Of a stretch of 64,000 nucleotides of DNA, positions 17,417 to 26,668 are shown piece after piece (within the stretch, counting starts at the first letter, position 1; each line of letters opens with the position of its first letter). Source of the DNA: Carboxylicivirga linearis. GTDB lineage: Bacteria > Bacteroidota > Bacteroidia > Bacteroidales > Marinilabiliaceae. The position numbers and the translations under genes were made by a program. The notes beneath the pieces are model-generated. The model was not told the DNA's origin, made no database searches, and was given only the letters and a program-made list of their open reading frames with translations. Where the stretch lies: contig NZ_JAGUCO010000011.1 of assembly GCF_018271995.1 (NCBI RefSeq), positions 79,297-143,296 on the forward strand. The letters are read 5' to 3'.

Positions 17417-17947
17417 ATGAGCAGAAAATACAAATTCCACAATCCTGATGGTATTTATTTTATAACCTTTGCCGTACAAAATTGGGTAGATGTATTTACG
17501 CGCAATTCTTATAAGAACATTCTGATTGACAACCTTACATATTGCCAAAAGAACAAAGGCCTTGAATTATTTGCTTGGTGTATAATGACTAATCACGTAC
17601 ACTTCATTGCCGGATCTAAGGAAGGCTTTCTACTACAAAACATATTACGCGATTATAAAAAATTCACCTCTAAAGCAGTAATATCTGCCATAAGAGAAAA
17701 CATACGAGAAAGCAGGAAAGAATGGCTACTGAAACATTTTATCACAGATAAAGGAATCCGATTCTGGCAAAATCATAATATGCCTATCGAACTCTGGAGT
17801 AATAAAGTAATCGATCAGAAATTAAACTATATCCATCAAAATCCGGTTAAAGCAGGTATAGTATTCAGGGCAGAAGATTATGTCTATAGCAGTGCTGTTG
17901 ATTACAGCGGAAGAAAAGGATTACTGGATATTATAGTTATAAAATAA
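17417..17947 (+). CDS. REP-associated tyrosine transposase (RAYT, Y1/TnpA_REP family)
   Basis: 176 residues, the usual size for RAYTs. The HUH motif is TNHVHFI (His61 and His63 region), and the C-terminal signature KLNYIHQNPVKAGIV (about 136-150) holds the candidate catalytic tyrosine. RAYTs are single-strand DNA endonucleases that recognise REP hairpins next to GTAG-like tetranucleotides and are thought to have spread REPs through genomes. Here REP units sit on both sides (17267-17385 and 17951-18059), so gene and substrate are together. The frame is intact with no internal stop, so it may still be active. Confidence 0.9.
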   Translation: MSRKYKFHNPDGIYFITFAVQNWVDVFTRNSYKNILIDNLTYCQKNKGLELFAWCIMTNHVHFIAGSKEGFLLQNILRDYKKFTSKAVISAIRENIRESRKEWLLKHFITDKGIRFWQNHNMPIELWSNKVIDQKLNYIHQNPVKAGIVFRAEDYVYSSAVDYSGRKGLLDIIVIK

Positions 17948-17950
17948 CAT

Positions 17951-18059
17951 GGCGCGAATTACAAATTCGCACCAGCAACGGAAGGCACTATTAGCGCGGA
18001 TTTGTAATCCGTGCTTTACTATTTTTACAACCGTCAGCGCGGATTTATAATCCGTGCTT
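17951..18059. repeat. REP sequences downstream of the RAYT transposase
   Basis: Three units: GGCGCGAATTACAAATTCGC (17951-17970, inverted type), TTAGCGCGGATTTGTAATCC (17991-18010, continuing to 18014) and CAGCGCGGATTTATAATCC (about 18035-18053). They share the GCGGATT/AATCCG stem with the upstream units. Confidence 0.75.
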
Positions 18060-18070
18060 AATACTTTATT

Positions 18071-19402
18071 TTACTTAATCTTTTCCTGAAAATTAACTCC
18101 GTATTCCTTCAGCTCTTTTAATACAGGCTCGTAAATCTCTTTGATTGTTGGAATATGAACACCCGTGAGTTTGATTTTACCTTCGAGATAAAGTCTTACT
18201 GCAATAGCCAATGGCAAGCCCACTGTTTTGGCCATGGCTGTTCTGATATTATTTTGCCCTTCCACCACCAGCGACGAAGTCAGACAGGTATCTTTTTCTT
18301 CGCCATCAACCCGATAAAGAAACTTATGCCACATCACCACCATATCTTTTTCATCAGGTTGAAGCACCCACTTCTCCGTCAATAATTTTTCGAGCACCTG
18401 CGCAGGCGTGGCCTTTTTTAATCCGATGGGTTTATCATTCAGTATCTCGAGCCAATCGAGCTTTTCAATAATATCCGAATCCTGATCGATGTGCATATAA
18501 TGATACAACTTGGTATCAACCGAATCGGAAGGATGGTAATACAGAAATGAGTTGATGAAATCGCGATATGTCATTCCATCCTTCAGCATCATCTCGTAAG
18601 AATCGTCGGTAATGCCCAGTTGTACAAACACATTCCAGGCACGGCAAAATCCTGGTCGACGCAAAGTACCCCGATAAATAGTTGGTATTCCCTGCAGGTT
18701 GTATCGTTCGATATACTTAAGCGAATCACGGTTAGCATAGCCTTCAAACTTACCATAGCCTTCAATCTCGATCAGCTCGGTACGACGAAAAAGCCGATTA
18801 TAAGGAATGTATTTATATTTTCCTTCCTGAATAAATTTGGCAGTTCCTCCCTGCCCTGCTACCACCACATTGCGCGGATTCCACGAGAACTTATAGTGCC
18901 ACGGATTATTATCTGAATCTGGAGCTACCAGTCCGCCGGTAAACGATTCAAAAGCCTTCAAATCATACCCTTTATCCTTAATCCGGTCCAGTATTTGCAT
19001 TGCCGACATATGATCAATACCTGGATCGAGCCCTGTCTCATTTAAAAAGAGTAAACCCTTTTCTTTTACTTCGGGCTCCAGCTTTTTAATCTCCTCCGAC
19101 TCGTACGAAGCTGTAAAAAGTGATTTTCCCTCGTCAACACACACTTTTGCCACCACTGAATGTAATCGGGCAGGCAATAACGAAACCACCACATTACTAT
19201 TTCTCACCTCTTTCACCAAACGTGCAGCATCAAATAAATCGAGCCTGATAATATTGGTTTCACTGCTTACTTGGTCGTGAATATGGGAAATATCCTTATC
19301 AACTACCGTTACTTGCCATTGATTATCCGTTGCATAAGTCTCGAGATAATTAATTAATGCAATAGCCGACCGTCCTGCTCCTATGATAAGTATGTGTTGC
19401 AT
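18071..19402 (-). CDS. Saccharopine dehydrogenase (glutamate-forming)
   Basis: 443 residues. A Rossmann fold starts at residue 4 (ILIIGAGRSAIALINYL) and DKDISH closes the nucleotide pocket. LNETGLDPGIDHMSAM (about 138-153) and ESFTGGLVAPDSDNNPWHYKFSWNPRNV without gaps (about 172-199) are hallmarks of saccharopine dehydrogenases of the LYS9/AASS type. It converts saccharopine to 2-aminoadipate semialdehyde and glutamate. The lysine-ketoglutarate reductase partner ends 12 bases upstream, so the two halves of the animal/plant bifunctional enzyme are here as separate, adjacent genes. Position at the end of a lysine-related run supports catabolic use. Confidence 0.9.
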   Translation of the reverse strand: MQHILIIGAGRSAIALINYLETYATDNQWQVTVVDKDISHIHDQVSSETNIIRLDLFDAARLVKEVRNSNVVVSLLPARLHSVVAKVCVDEGKSLFTASYESEEIKKLEPEVKEKGLLFLNETGLDPGIDHMSAMQILDRIKDKGYDLKAFESFTGGLVAPDSDNNPWHYKFSWNPRNVVVAGQGGTAKFIQEGKYKYIPYNRLFRRTELIEIEGYGKFEGYANRDSLKYIERYNLQGIPTIYRGTLRRPGFCRAWNVFVQLGITDDSYEMMLKDGMTYRDFINSFLYYHPSDSVDTKLYHYMHIDQDSDIIEKLDWLEILNDKPIGLKKATPAQVLEKLLTEKWVLQPDEKDMVVMWHKFLYRVDGEEKDTCLTSSLVVEGQNNIRTAMAKTVGLPLAIAVRLYLEGKIKLTGVHIPTIKEIYEPVLKELKEYGVNFQEKIK

Positions 19403-19414
19403 AATTTAAATTTA

Positions 19415-20635
19415 TTAGGTGTGATGATGTTTCTGCTGCGCTGCAAAACCTTCCAGATACTTAAATCTCTCAGTCAAATCACCGTCTTCTGCAATTGTAG
19501 CACGTTCAATCACTCCTTCCCTGTCGCTCTTAATCACAAAATCAAGAATTCGATTCATTAAATGAGCTCCAAACTCCCGCGAGGCATCTTTGGGTAATTC
19601 GTTGGGAAGATTATCAACTGTCATCATTGTTACATTCCGCTCATCTGAAAAAACAGGTTCCTCAGTCATGGTAAACGGATTAAAGTCATAGATAGGATCA
19701 CCGATTCGGCAGGCTCGTATAGTCGACGGAATGGATCCTCCTATATCACAGGTTATATCTGCAATTACTTTAATTTTAAAATCATCTTGCTGCATATCCG
19801 TCATTGTAAATAAAACAGGTGCCTGCGGATCCCAAAATGCTGCCGAAATCAGCATATCGGTATGCTTGCAAAAACGCTTAAAGTTGCCTTTATACTCTTT
19901 AGGGTGCTTAAAGAAATGGAATAGATCAAAATCGGCCATGCCTTTATGCAGATTGTATTCTGCAGGAGATAACTGCACATAACAAACCTCATTATATTGG
20001 TTATTCAAATATTCATCCACAGATAATCTTCTGACGGCAAGCTCCTCCATCACTTCCAACACACCATTGGCCACACGTCCGTTGCCTGTAACCGCTATTT
20101 TGATGGCAGGCAACTGCACACGTTTCAATTCTTTCATCATCTCAGCTTTATCAGCACATTCGTGAGCAGGTTTAAGATCATAGAAACCGTAGCGTTTACC
20201 ATAGGTTAAAAAAGAATTGTAAGCACCCACCAATCCGGCAAACTTGCCAAAACCAATCAGGCGCATCCCTTTCTTATCAGTCAACAGCTCATAATCTATC
20301 AGCCTGATATGTTTTTCTAAAACAGCCTGCAGTAGCTTACGGTTATGTTCTTGCTTTTTAATGGTGTGCGAAAAAAACATGTACGATTTTCCTTCGATGA
20401 GAAGATCCACAGGAACTTCCTTCACGCCCAAAAAGAAATCGCATGTGCTGATATCGTCTTTTACTGTCACACCCTGTCTGCGGTAATCCTCATCAGTGAA
20501 ACAACGTATCGGACTCGATTCCACTTCAATCTTCAGCTTCGGATACAAATTCAACAACGTCTTGCATTGTTGAGGAGTTAACGGCACCCTTTTATCGGGT
20601 GGTATCTTTCCTTCTTTCAGAATTCCCAGTTTCAT
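19415..20635 (-). CDS. Lysine-ketoglutarate reductase (saccharopine-forming)
   Basis: 406 residues of the alanine dehydrogenase/transhydrogenase-like fold. The N-terminal KEGKIPPDKRVPLTPQQC matches the LKR half of AASS, followed by FFSHTIKKQEHN, IRLIDYE and GKFAGLVGAYN. A nucleotide site GNGRVANG lies near residue 184 and DITCDIGGSIPSTIR near 291. It joins lysine and 2-oxoglutarate to form saccharopine with NADPH. It ends just before the saccharopine dehydrogenase start, so the two are coupled. The 168 bases between it and the ALDH7 gene hold AGTCCGAAGTCC-like repeats rather than a gene. Confidence 0.88.
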   Translation of the reverse strand: MKLGILKEGKIPPDKRVPLTPQQCKTLLNLYPKLKIEVESSPIRCFTDEDYRRQGVTVKDDISTCDFFLGVKEVPVDLLIEGKSYMFFSHTIKKQEHNRKLLQAVLEKHIRLIDYELLTDKKGMRLIGFGKFAGLVGAYNSFLTYGKRYGFYDLKPAHECADKAEMMKELKRVQLPAIKIAVTGNGRVANGVLEVMEELAVRRLSVDEYLNNQYNEVCYVQLSPAEYNLHKGMADFDLFHFFKHPKEYKGNFKRFCKHTDMLISAAFWDPQAPVLFTMTDMQQDDFKIKVIADITCDIGGSIPSTIRACRIGDPIYDFNPFTMTEEPVFSDERNVTMMTVDNLPNELPKDASREFGAHLMNRILDFVIKSDREGVIERATIAEDGDLTERFKYLEGFAAQQKHHHT

Positions 20636-20668
20636 GATGTGTGTTTTTAATGTTGTTTTTTACATAGT

Positions 20669-20790
20669 CCGGAGCAATCAGTCCGTAGTCCGTACTATAT
20701 TCGGACTACGAACTCTGGACTTCGAACTTTTAGTCTCTTCTGCTGAAGATTCTTTTTCGGACTTCGAGCTCTGGACTTCGGCCCCTTCTG
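20669..20790. repeat. Direct repeat of GGACTTCGAACT type between lysine genes
   Basis: CGGACTACGAACTCTGGACT at 20702-20721 recurs as CGGACTTCGAGCTCTGGACT at 20758-20777, offset 56 bases, with shorter TCCGTAGTCCG pieces before. No gene is seen here. Confidence 0.5.
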
Positions 20791-20803
20791 TCTTCTATCA
20801 TCT

Positions 20804-22342
20804 TCAAATCTTAAACTCAATTCCCTGCGCCAAGGGCAGGTCGGTGCTGTAATTAATGGTATTGGTCTGACGACGCATATATGCTTTCCATGCATCAGAC
20901 CCTGATTCGCGACCGCCACCTGTATCTTTCTCACCACCAAAGGCACCGCCAATCTCGGCTCCCGATGTACCTATATTCACATTAGCTATACCACAATCCG
21001 ATCCTTCGTGCGATAGGAAGCGTTCTGTTTCCAGCATATTTCTTGAGAAAATAGCTGATGACAAGCCCTGAGGCACATCGTTATGAATAGCTATTGCCTC
21101 ATCCATATCTTTATATTTCAACAAATACAGAAGCGGAGCAAAAGTCTCTTCCTGAACAATCTGATAATGATTTTGCACCTCGGCAATGCAAGGAACCACG
21201 TAACATCCCGATTCATATCCCTTGCCACTCAACACTTCGCCTCCATAAAGGATGGCTCCTCCTTCGGCTTTTACTTTTCCGATAGCATCCTGATAAGTCT
21301 TAACGGCTCCCTTATCAATCATTGGTCCTACCAACGTACTAGAATCAAGCGAATGACCAATGCTGATGCTTTTATACACATTAACCAGCTTCTCTTTCAT
21401 TGATTCATAAACCGATTCGTGAATGATGATTCGGCGTGTTGATGTGCAACGCTGACCGCAGGTACCAACGGCTCCGAAAACAATGGCTCTTAAAGCCATC
21501 TCCTGATCAGCTTCGGGAGTAACAATGATGGCATTATTTCCGCCCAACTCAAGGATGTATTTGCCCAATCGTTCGCCCACCAAACGTCCCACTTTTTTAC
21601 CGATGCGTGTTGATCCTGTGAACGAAATCAGTGGTATATTTCTGTCGCTGAATAATTCATCACCCAGGTATTTCGAACCCGTTGCCACCAGGTTCATCAC
21701 GCCTTCCTGAATATTATTTTCTTTCAACACCTTCTGTACAATCTTATGAACCGCTATGGCGCATAACATTACTTTAGATGATGGTTTCCATACCACCACA
21801 TCACCGCAAACCAAAGCGATCATTGCATTCCAGGCCCAAACCGCCACAGGGAAGTTAAATGCCGAAACCACTCCCACTATTCCCATAGGATGATACTGAT
21901 CGTACATGCGGTGTTTAGCCCTCTCTGAGTGCATGGTAAATCCATATAACTGACGCGATTGTCCAACAGCAAAGTCACAGATATCAATCATCTCCTGTAC
22001 TTCACCCAGACCTTCCTGATAGATTTTTCCCATTTCGTACGAAACGAGTTTACCCAAAGCCTCTTTATGCTTTCTGAGTTCCAGCCCTATTTGACGAACC
22101 AACTCACCCCGAACAGGAGCAGGAACCATACGCCAGTCGTTAAAAGCAGTTTTTGCCTTCAGTATCACCTGGTCGTATTCTTCTTTGGTTGCCTGTTTAA
22201 TACCTGCTATAGCTTCTCCGTCAGTCGGTGAATAACTGGTAATTAAATCCCCGCTGGTATCGGTCCATTCAGTACCCGTGCATATACCGTTGTTTATTTT
22301 ATCTATTCCTAGTTCCTTTAGTGCTTCTTTAATTCCGTACAT
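20804..22342 (-). CDS. ALDH7-type 2-aminoadipate semialdehyde dehydrogenase
   Basis: 512 residues, the length of antiquitin (ALDH7A1). The catalytic Glu lies in KYILELGGNNAI (about 267) and the nucleophile Cys in GQRCTSTRR (about 301). The C-terminal stretch GTSGAEIGGAFGGEKDTGGG (about 457-476) followed by RESGSDAWKAYMRRQT is the antiquitin signature and binds the aminoadipate carboxylates. It oxidises 2-aminoadipate semialdehyde to 2-aminoadipate with NAD. It follows an aconitase-family gene by 11 bases and precedes the saccharopine genes, so step three of lysine breakdown is encoded with steps one and two. Confidence 0.92.
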   Translation of the reverse strand: MYGIKEALKELGIDKINNGICTGTEWTDTSGDLITSYSPTDGEAIAGIKQATKEEYDQVILKAKTAFNDWRMVPAPVRGELVRQIGLELRKHKEALGKLVSYEMGKIYQEGLGEVQEMIDICDFAVGQSRQLYGFTMHSERAKHRMYDQYHPMGIVGVVSAFNFPVAVWAWNAMIALVCGDVVVWKPSSKVMLCAIAVHKIVQKVLKENNIQEGVMNLVATGSKYLGDELFSDRNIPLISFTGSTRIGKKVGRLVGERLGKYILELGGNNAIIVTPEADQEMALRAIVFGAVGTCGQRCTSTRRIIIHESVYESMKEKLVNVYKSISIGHSLDSSTLVGPMIDKGAVKTYQDAIGKVKAEGGAILYGGEVLSGKGYESGCYVVPCIAEVQNHYQIVQEETFAPLLYLLKYKDMDEAIAIHNDVPQGLSSAIFSRNMLETERFLSHEGSDCGIANVNIGTSGAEIGGAFGGEKDTGGGRESGSDAWKAYMRRQTNTINYSTDLPLAQGIEFKI

Positions 22343-22353
22343 CTTTCTATGTT

Positions 22354-24147
22354 TTATATTTTTTGATTTTTAATATCTATTTCACTTAAAGTCTTTACCA
22401 AACCTCCTTTGTTTAGTATTTCCATCAGTTTATCAGGTAACGGTGTAAATACAAATTCATTATTACCTACCATCACTTTGCCTTCTTTGAAATTTACATT
22501 TACCACATCCCCTTTTTGATAAGCCTCTACTGCTTCAGGCAATACAATAATGGGTAAGCCCTGATTAACAGCTGAGCGGAAGAAGATACGCGACACCGAC
22601 TTCACCAGAATGGCTTTTACGCCCACATATCTCAAACCAACTGAAGGATGCTCGCGCGAGCTGCCACAACCGAAGTTGGCTCCGCACACCATAATATCGC
22701 CTTCGTGAACAGATGCAGCAAATGACTGATCAAAGTCCCTGAACAGATAAGGAGCAATCTTGTCTGGCTCCGAACTGTTTATCTCATAAGTGAGGCTGCC
22801 AGCAAACATTTGGTCAGTATTCAGGTTATCAGCATCCTGATAAGCCCACACACCATTGATTCTCCGCTGATCACCCTTTTTTATTTCTACTGTAGGAGTT
22901 TTCTTTTTCTCGTATGAGAATTTATGATTCTTCTTGCTCATGGGTGATAAAATTCGCCCGTGAATGGCCGATAACGCAACTGTTGCAGGTGATGCCAGAT
23001 AGATCGAAGCATTCTTGTTTCCCATTCGTCCCAGGAAGTTTCGGTTTGCCGTGCTGATGACGGTAACATCATCGGCTGGAATGCCCTGTCCGGTTCCCAG
23101 ACACGGTCCGCACGACGCCGCCAAAACACTTGCTCCAGCTTCCATAAAAATATCAATCAGCCCTTCTTTATTGGCTTGTCGGTATATTTCTTTCGAAGCA
23201 GGCGTAATCAATAACTGAAAACCATCAGGCACAATTTGTCCTTTCAGAATAGCGGCTGCTTCTCGTAAATCCTCAATACGACCGTTGGTGCATGTTCCGA
23301 TCAATGCCTGTTGAACCTCAGTACCTGCTACCTCATCCACACTTTTTATATTATCCACATGATGAGGGCAAGCCACAACAGGAAACAATTCATCCAGTTG
23401 AAGAGTAATTTCTCTGGCATAGATGGCGTCTTTATCTGCCCAAACTCCTTCGCATTCTTCATTCAGATGCTTTGCCAATACCTCATCATAAGGAAAAACA
23501 GCATTCTTGGCACCCATCTCCGATGCCAGATTAGCAATGGTCATTCTGTCGGCAATACTCAGGTTTTTAACTCCGTCGCCATGATATTCAACCGACATAT
23601 AATCAGCCCCTGCTGCACCTATCATACCAATAATATATAGAGCCACATCTTTGGCAAAAACACCTTGTGGAAGCATACCATTTAGGGTGATTTTTAACGT
23701 TTCAGGCACTCTGAACCAGGTCTCTCCCTGCTTCCACAAACCAGCAGCTTCTGTCCGATCGATTCCTGCGGCAAAAGCATTGAAAGCACCAGCCGTACAG
23801 GTATGACTATCGCTTCCTACAATACACATCCCCGGTTTGGCATACTCCGCCATCACCTGATGACAAATACCATTTCCCACATCGTGGAAACACTTTACCC
23901 GTTGTTTATAAGCAAAAGTTCGGATCTGCTGATAATCGTTTGCCAGCTTGGCATTGGTTGGGGGCGCATTATGATCGAGAACCACCATCAACTGATTACG
24001 ATCCTTCAAGGCTGAACCTCCCATCTTACGAAAGATCTTTTCGATGGCAGCCGTATTATCGTGAGACAACACAATATCAGGCTTCTTAAAAACGATAGCC
24101 CCTTGTGGTGCATCAAATATCTTTTCAACAAACGTTTTTCCTGACAT
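22354..24147 (-). CDS. Fused aconitase/homoaconitase-family hydratase, copy 1
   Basis: 597 residues joining a large-subunit part (residues about 1-410) and a small-subunit part (about 430-590), separate in most isopropylmalate/homoaconitate isomerases. The iron-sulfur cluster cysteines are in GTCTNGR and ASCGPCLGTG. The active-site stretch GNGICHQVMAEYAKPGM and GSDSHTCTAGAFNAFA are typical. In the swivel domain the substrate loop reads TDQMFAGSLTY where isopropylmalate enzymes have a YLR-type loop, and FGCGSSREHPSVGL holds the catalytic Ser. The substrate is therefore uncertain; citrate, homocitrate or homoaconitate are all possible. It is clearly different from copy 2 at 24203-26014. Confidence 0.85.
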   Translation of the reverse strand: MSGKTFVEKIFDAPQGAIVFKKPDIVLSHDNTAAIEKIFRKMGGSALKDRNQLMVVLDHNAPPTNAKLANDYQQIRTFAYKQRVKCFHDVGNGICHQVMAEYAKPGMCIVGSDSHTCTAGAFNAFAAGIDRTEAAGLWKQGETWFRVPETLKITLNGMLPQGVFAKDVALYIIGMIGAAGADYMSVEYHGDGVKNLSIADRMTIANLASEMGAKNAVFPYDEVLAKHLNEECEGVWADKDAIYAREITLQLDELFPVVACPHHVDNIKSVDEVAGTEVQQALIGTCTNGRIEDLREAAAILKGQIVPDGFQLLITPASKEIYRQANKEGLIDIFMEAGASVLAASCGPCLGTGQGIPADDVTVISTANRNFLGRMGNKNASIYLASPATVALSAIHGRILSPMSKKNHKFSYEKKKTPTVEIKKGDQRRINGVWAYQDADNLNTDQMFAGSLTYEINSSEPDKIAPYLFRDFDQSFAASVHEGDIMVCGANFGCGSSREHPSVGLRYVGVKAILVKSVSRIFFRSAVNQGLPIIVLPEAVEAYQKGDVVNVNFKEGKVMVGNNEFVFTPLPDKLMEILNKGGLVKTLSEIDIKNQKI

Positions 24148-24202
24148 ACCTTTAAGCTTATGGCTTATAGCTAATAGCTTTCAGCTGATTATTAATATAT
24201 TT

Positions 24203-26014
24203 CTATCTGCTTATTGCCAGCAGATCTCCTTTCTGATAAATCTTCATCTGCACTTCCGAGAAAGGATGAATCATCAAATTCTTGTTATTTCTCAGATTGG
24301 TTATCCTTCCTTTTTGCAAATCAATTCTGATCGTGTCCCTGTTTTCCAGATCCAGTTCTGACAGATCATTATAAGTTAAAATGGGAAAGCCGGCATTTAT
24401 GGCGTTTCGCTCGTAGATGGCTCCGAATGACTTTGCCAGAATACATAAATTACCCAGCGACTTAAAGCAATCAACCGCCTGTTGACGTGAGCTTCCCGCA
24501 CCAAAATTCTTTCCCGTAATAACGATGTCACCATGTTCTGATTTACTTGCATAATCTTCCCAACCTTTCAGGTTATCAAAAGTGTATTGACCCATCTGAC
24601 TGATATCGGTTATAGCCAGATAACGATTATGGAAAATCATATCAGTATCGATATTGTCTTCATCAACCAGCCAAACCTTACCTTCCAGCACCATAGGTTT
24701 TTCTTCTTCTTTCTCCTCCCTTACCTTGATTTGATATTTTAATTCTGATGATGGCTTAAAAACACTGGGATCAGCTGGCAATGCTTCAGGCGTTGTTATA
24801 TGACCTGCAACAGCCGAGGCCGCAGCAACAGCTGGCGATGACAGATACACTTCACCCTTTCCTTGTTTACCTTCAAAATTGCGATTACCAGTGCTGACTG
24901 TTTTTTCGCCCGGTCCGTTTTGCCCTATCTGCCCGCTGGCGCAGCCTGCACAGCCTGCATTTCCTAATAAAGCACCTGATTCTTTGAAAATCTTGATCAA
25001 ACCTTCTTCCATACAGGCATTCCAAATCTCGTCGGTGGATGGCACAATCTTCAGCACAATGCCAGGAGCCACTTTTTTACCATTCAAGATTCTAGCCACT
25101 GTGCGCATGTCCTCCATTCGTCCATTGGTACAACTTCCGATAAAAACCGAGTCTATCTTGGTGCCCTGAACTTCTGTAACAGGAACCACATCATGAGGCT
25201 TACCGGGCAAAGCTATTGCCTGATAGAATTCAGATACATCTATTTTTTCAATTAGTTTGTATTCTGCATCTTCATCAGCAAAAACAGGACTTACAGGTCT
25301 ACTGCATCGTTCTTTTGTATATTCAATCACCTTATCCGATGGAGAAAAGAAAATGGCAATTGCTCCCATTTCTGTTGCCATGGATGAGATAGTCACTCTC
25401 TCATCCAAAGTGAGTTGATCAGCCACTTTTCCAACCAACTCAACAGACAAACCGAGTAACGAATTAGCTCCAAAATGATGAAGCAGATTCAGAACGATAT
25501 CCTTTGCTGAGATATTGGAAGGTCTTCTGCCTGTCAATTCAATTTTAGCTGATTCGGGAACCTTAAACCAAACAGCTCCCCTCGCCCATGCGGCAGCAAT
25601 ATCCCTATCGCCCATGCCCTGACCAAAGGCGCCGATTGCCCCCAGAATATTTGCATGCGAATCGGTTGACACAACAGTGGAACCTGGCGTGGCCATACCT
25701 TTATCAATTGCCAGGTGTGTTCCAATACCACTGTTAATGTCATAAACACCCACCCTTTCCTCGCGCGCATACTGACGACACAACTGTTGATTGGCAGCAT
25801 ATTTCTGATCTGAACCTGTTGGATTACAATCAAAAGTGAAAAATGTCTTTTTCGGATCAGCCAGACGCAGTCCGTTATCCTGAAGATTCTTAACCACATT
25901 TGCTCCTCCAAAATCTCGTGCCAGACGAACATCAATATCAATATCAACAATGTCTCCAGGTTTAACCGAAGTCAAGTTGGCATGATTGGCTAATATTTTT
26001 TCTATGAGAGTCAT
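24203..26014 (-). CDS. Fused aconitase/homoaconitase-family hydratase, copy 2
   Basis: 603 residues, with the same large-plus-small fusion as its neighbour but a different subfamily. Key stretches are DINSGIGTHLAIDKGMATPG, STDSHANILGAIGAFGQGMG, the cluster cysteines in GSCTNGRMEDM and NAGCAGCASGQ, and the swivel loop TDMIFHNRYLAITD with FGAGSSRQQAVDCF. The ERNAINAGFPIL end is typical of the family. Having two distinct hydratases side by side fits a pathway where hydration and dehydration of homocitrate and homoisocitrate are done by separate enzymes, as reported for some homoaconitases that catalyse only half the isomerisation. An alternative is one enzyme for citrate and one for another acid. 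Confidence 0.85.
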   Translation of the reverse strand: MTLIEKILANHANLTSVKPGDIVDIDIDVRLARDFGGANVVKNLQDNGLRLADPKKTFFTFDCNPTGSDQKYAANQQLCRQYAREERVGVYDINSGIGTHLAIDKGMATPGSTVVSTDSHANILGAIGAFGQGMGDRDIAAAWARGAVWFKVPESAKIELTGRRPSNISAKDIVLNLLHHFGANSLLGLSVELVGKVADQLTLDERVTISSMATEMGAIAIFFSPSDKVIEYTKERCSRPVSPVFADEDAEYKLIEKIDVSEFYQAIALPGKPHDVVPVTEVQGTKIDSVFIGSCTNGRMEDMRTVARILNGKKVAPGIVLKIVPSTDEIWNACMEEGLIKIFKESGALLGNAGCAGCASGQIGQNGPGEKTVSTGNRNFEGKQGKGEVYLSSPAVAAASAVAGHITTPEALPADPSVFKPSSELKYQIKVREEKEEEKPMVLEGKVWLVDEDNIDTDMIFHNRYLAITDISQMGQYTFDNLKGWEDYASKSEHGDIVITGKNFGAGSSRQQAVDCFKSLGNLCILAKSFGAIYERNAINAGFPILTYNDLSELDLENRDTIRIDLQKGRITNLRNNKNLMIHPFSEVQMKIYQKGDLLAISR

Positions 26015-26098
26015 TTGAAATGGTTAATTATTAGTTGGTAATTGTAAATTCATTCACATCCTTCATTAATAATTGATAATTTATCATTAACAATTAGC

Positions 26099-26653
26099 TT
26101 ATTTTAATCTGCTCTTAAATGGAAGAAAGGTCATAAAATCAGCATGGTGAACAACGTAAGCTTCTGTTGAACGCTTCACCATATCTCCTTCGCCTGCATG
26201 CGTAGCAATGATATGACACACCTCGGGCGGCACCTTGCATTCCTCAGCCAATGAAACACCTGAAAACGGATGACGCAGGTATTTTCCATACATACCCTGA
26301 ACAGCTTTTCCGTTTTCATCCAGTTCATACTCCAACAGTTTGCCCACATCAGCCAATATTGCACCAGCTACCAACACATCCATATCAACGGGTAATTCAT
26401 CTTTAAAGAATTCGTTCATCTTTAAGCCACTTTCGTAGGCGATATGAACCACGACTCTTTTATGATCCATAAAACTGACTTTTAAATCGGGTCCACATAG
26501 AAGAGTAAATGGAATATTATTCAGATCATCAGTTTTTAAAACACTACGTTCCAAAGTCAATTCCCAAGTTCGGGCCACTTGATAGCGCAACACTTCATTG
26601 TTAATCCAATTTAACTCAGGCCAAAGCTTTATCACTTCTTTAAAATTATCCAT
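26099..26653 (-). CDS. HD-domain-like protein with altered HD motif
   Basis: 184 residues. It has the helical HD phosphohydrolase layout: HKRVVVHIAYESG near residue 64, ILADVGKLLEYE near 98, HPFSGVSLAEE near 129, IIATHAGEG near 146 and VVHHADF near 168. In the canonical fold the second motif is HDxGK; here it is ADVGK, so the metal-binding His is missing while Asp remains. It may have lost hydrolase activity or bind metal in another way. Its gene lies 16 bases after the dehydrogenase gene and before the aconitase-family genes, so it belongs to the same unit. Its role in the pathway is not known. Confidence 0.7.
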   Translation of the reverse strand: MDNFKEVIKLWPELNWINNEVLRYQVARTWELTLERSVLKTDDLNNIPFTLLCGPDLKVSFMDHKRVVVHIAYESGLKMNEFFKDELPVDMDVLVAGAILADVGKLLEYELDENGKAVQGMYGKYLRHPFSGVSLAEECKVPPEVCHIIATHAGEGDMVKRSTEAYVVHHADFMTFLPFKSRLK

Positions 26654-26668
26654 TGCATCTTTTTTAAA

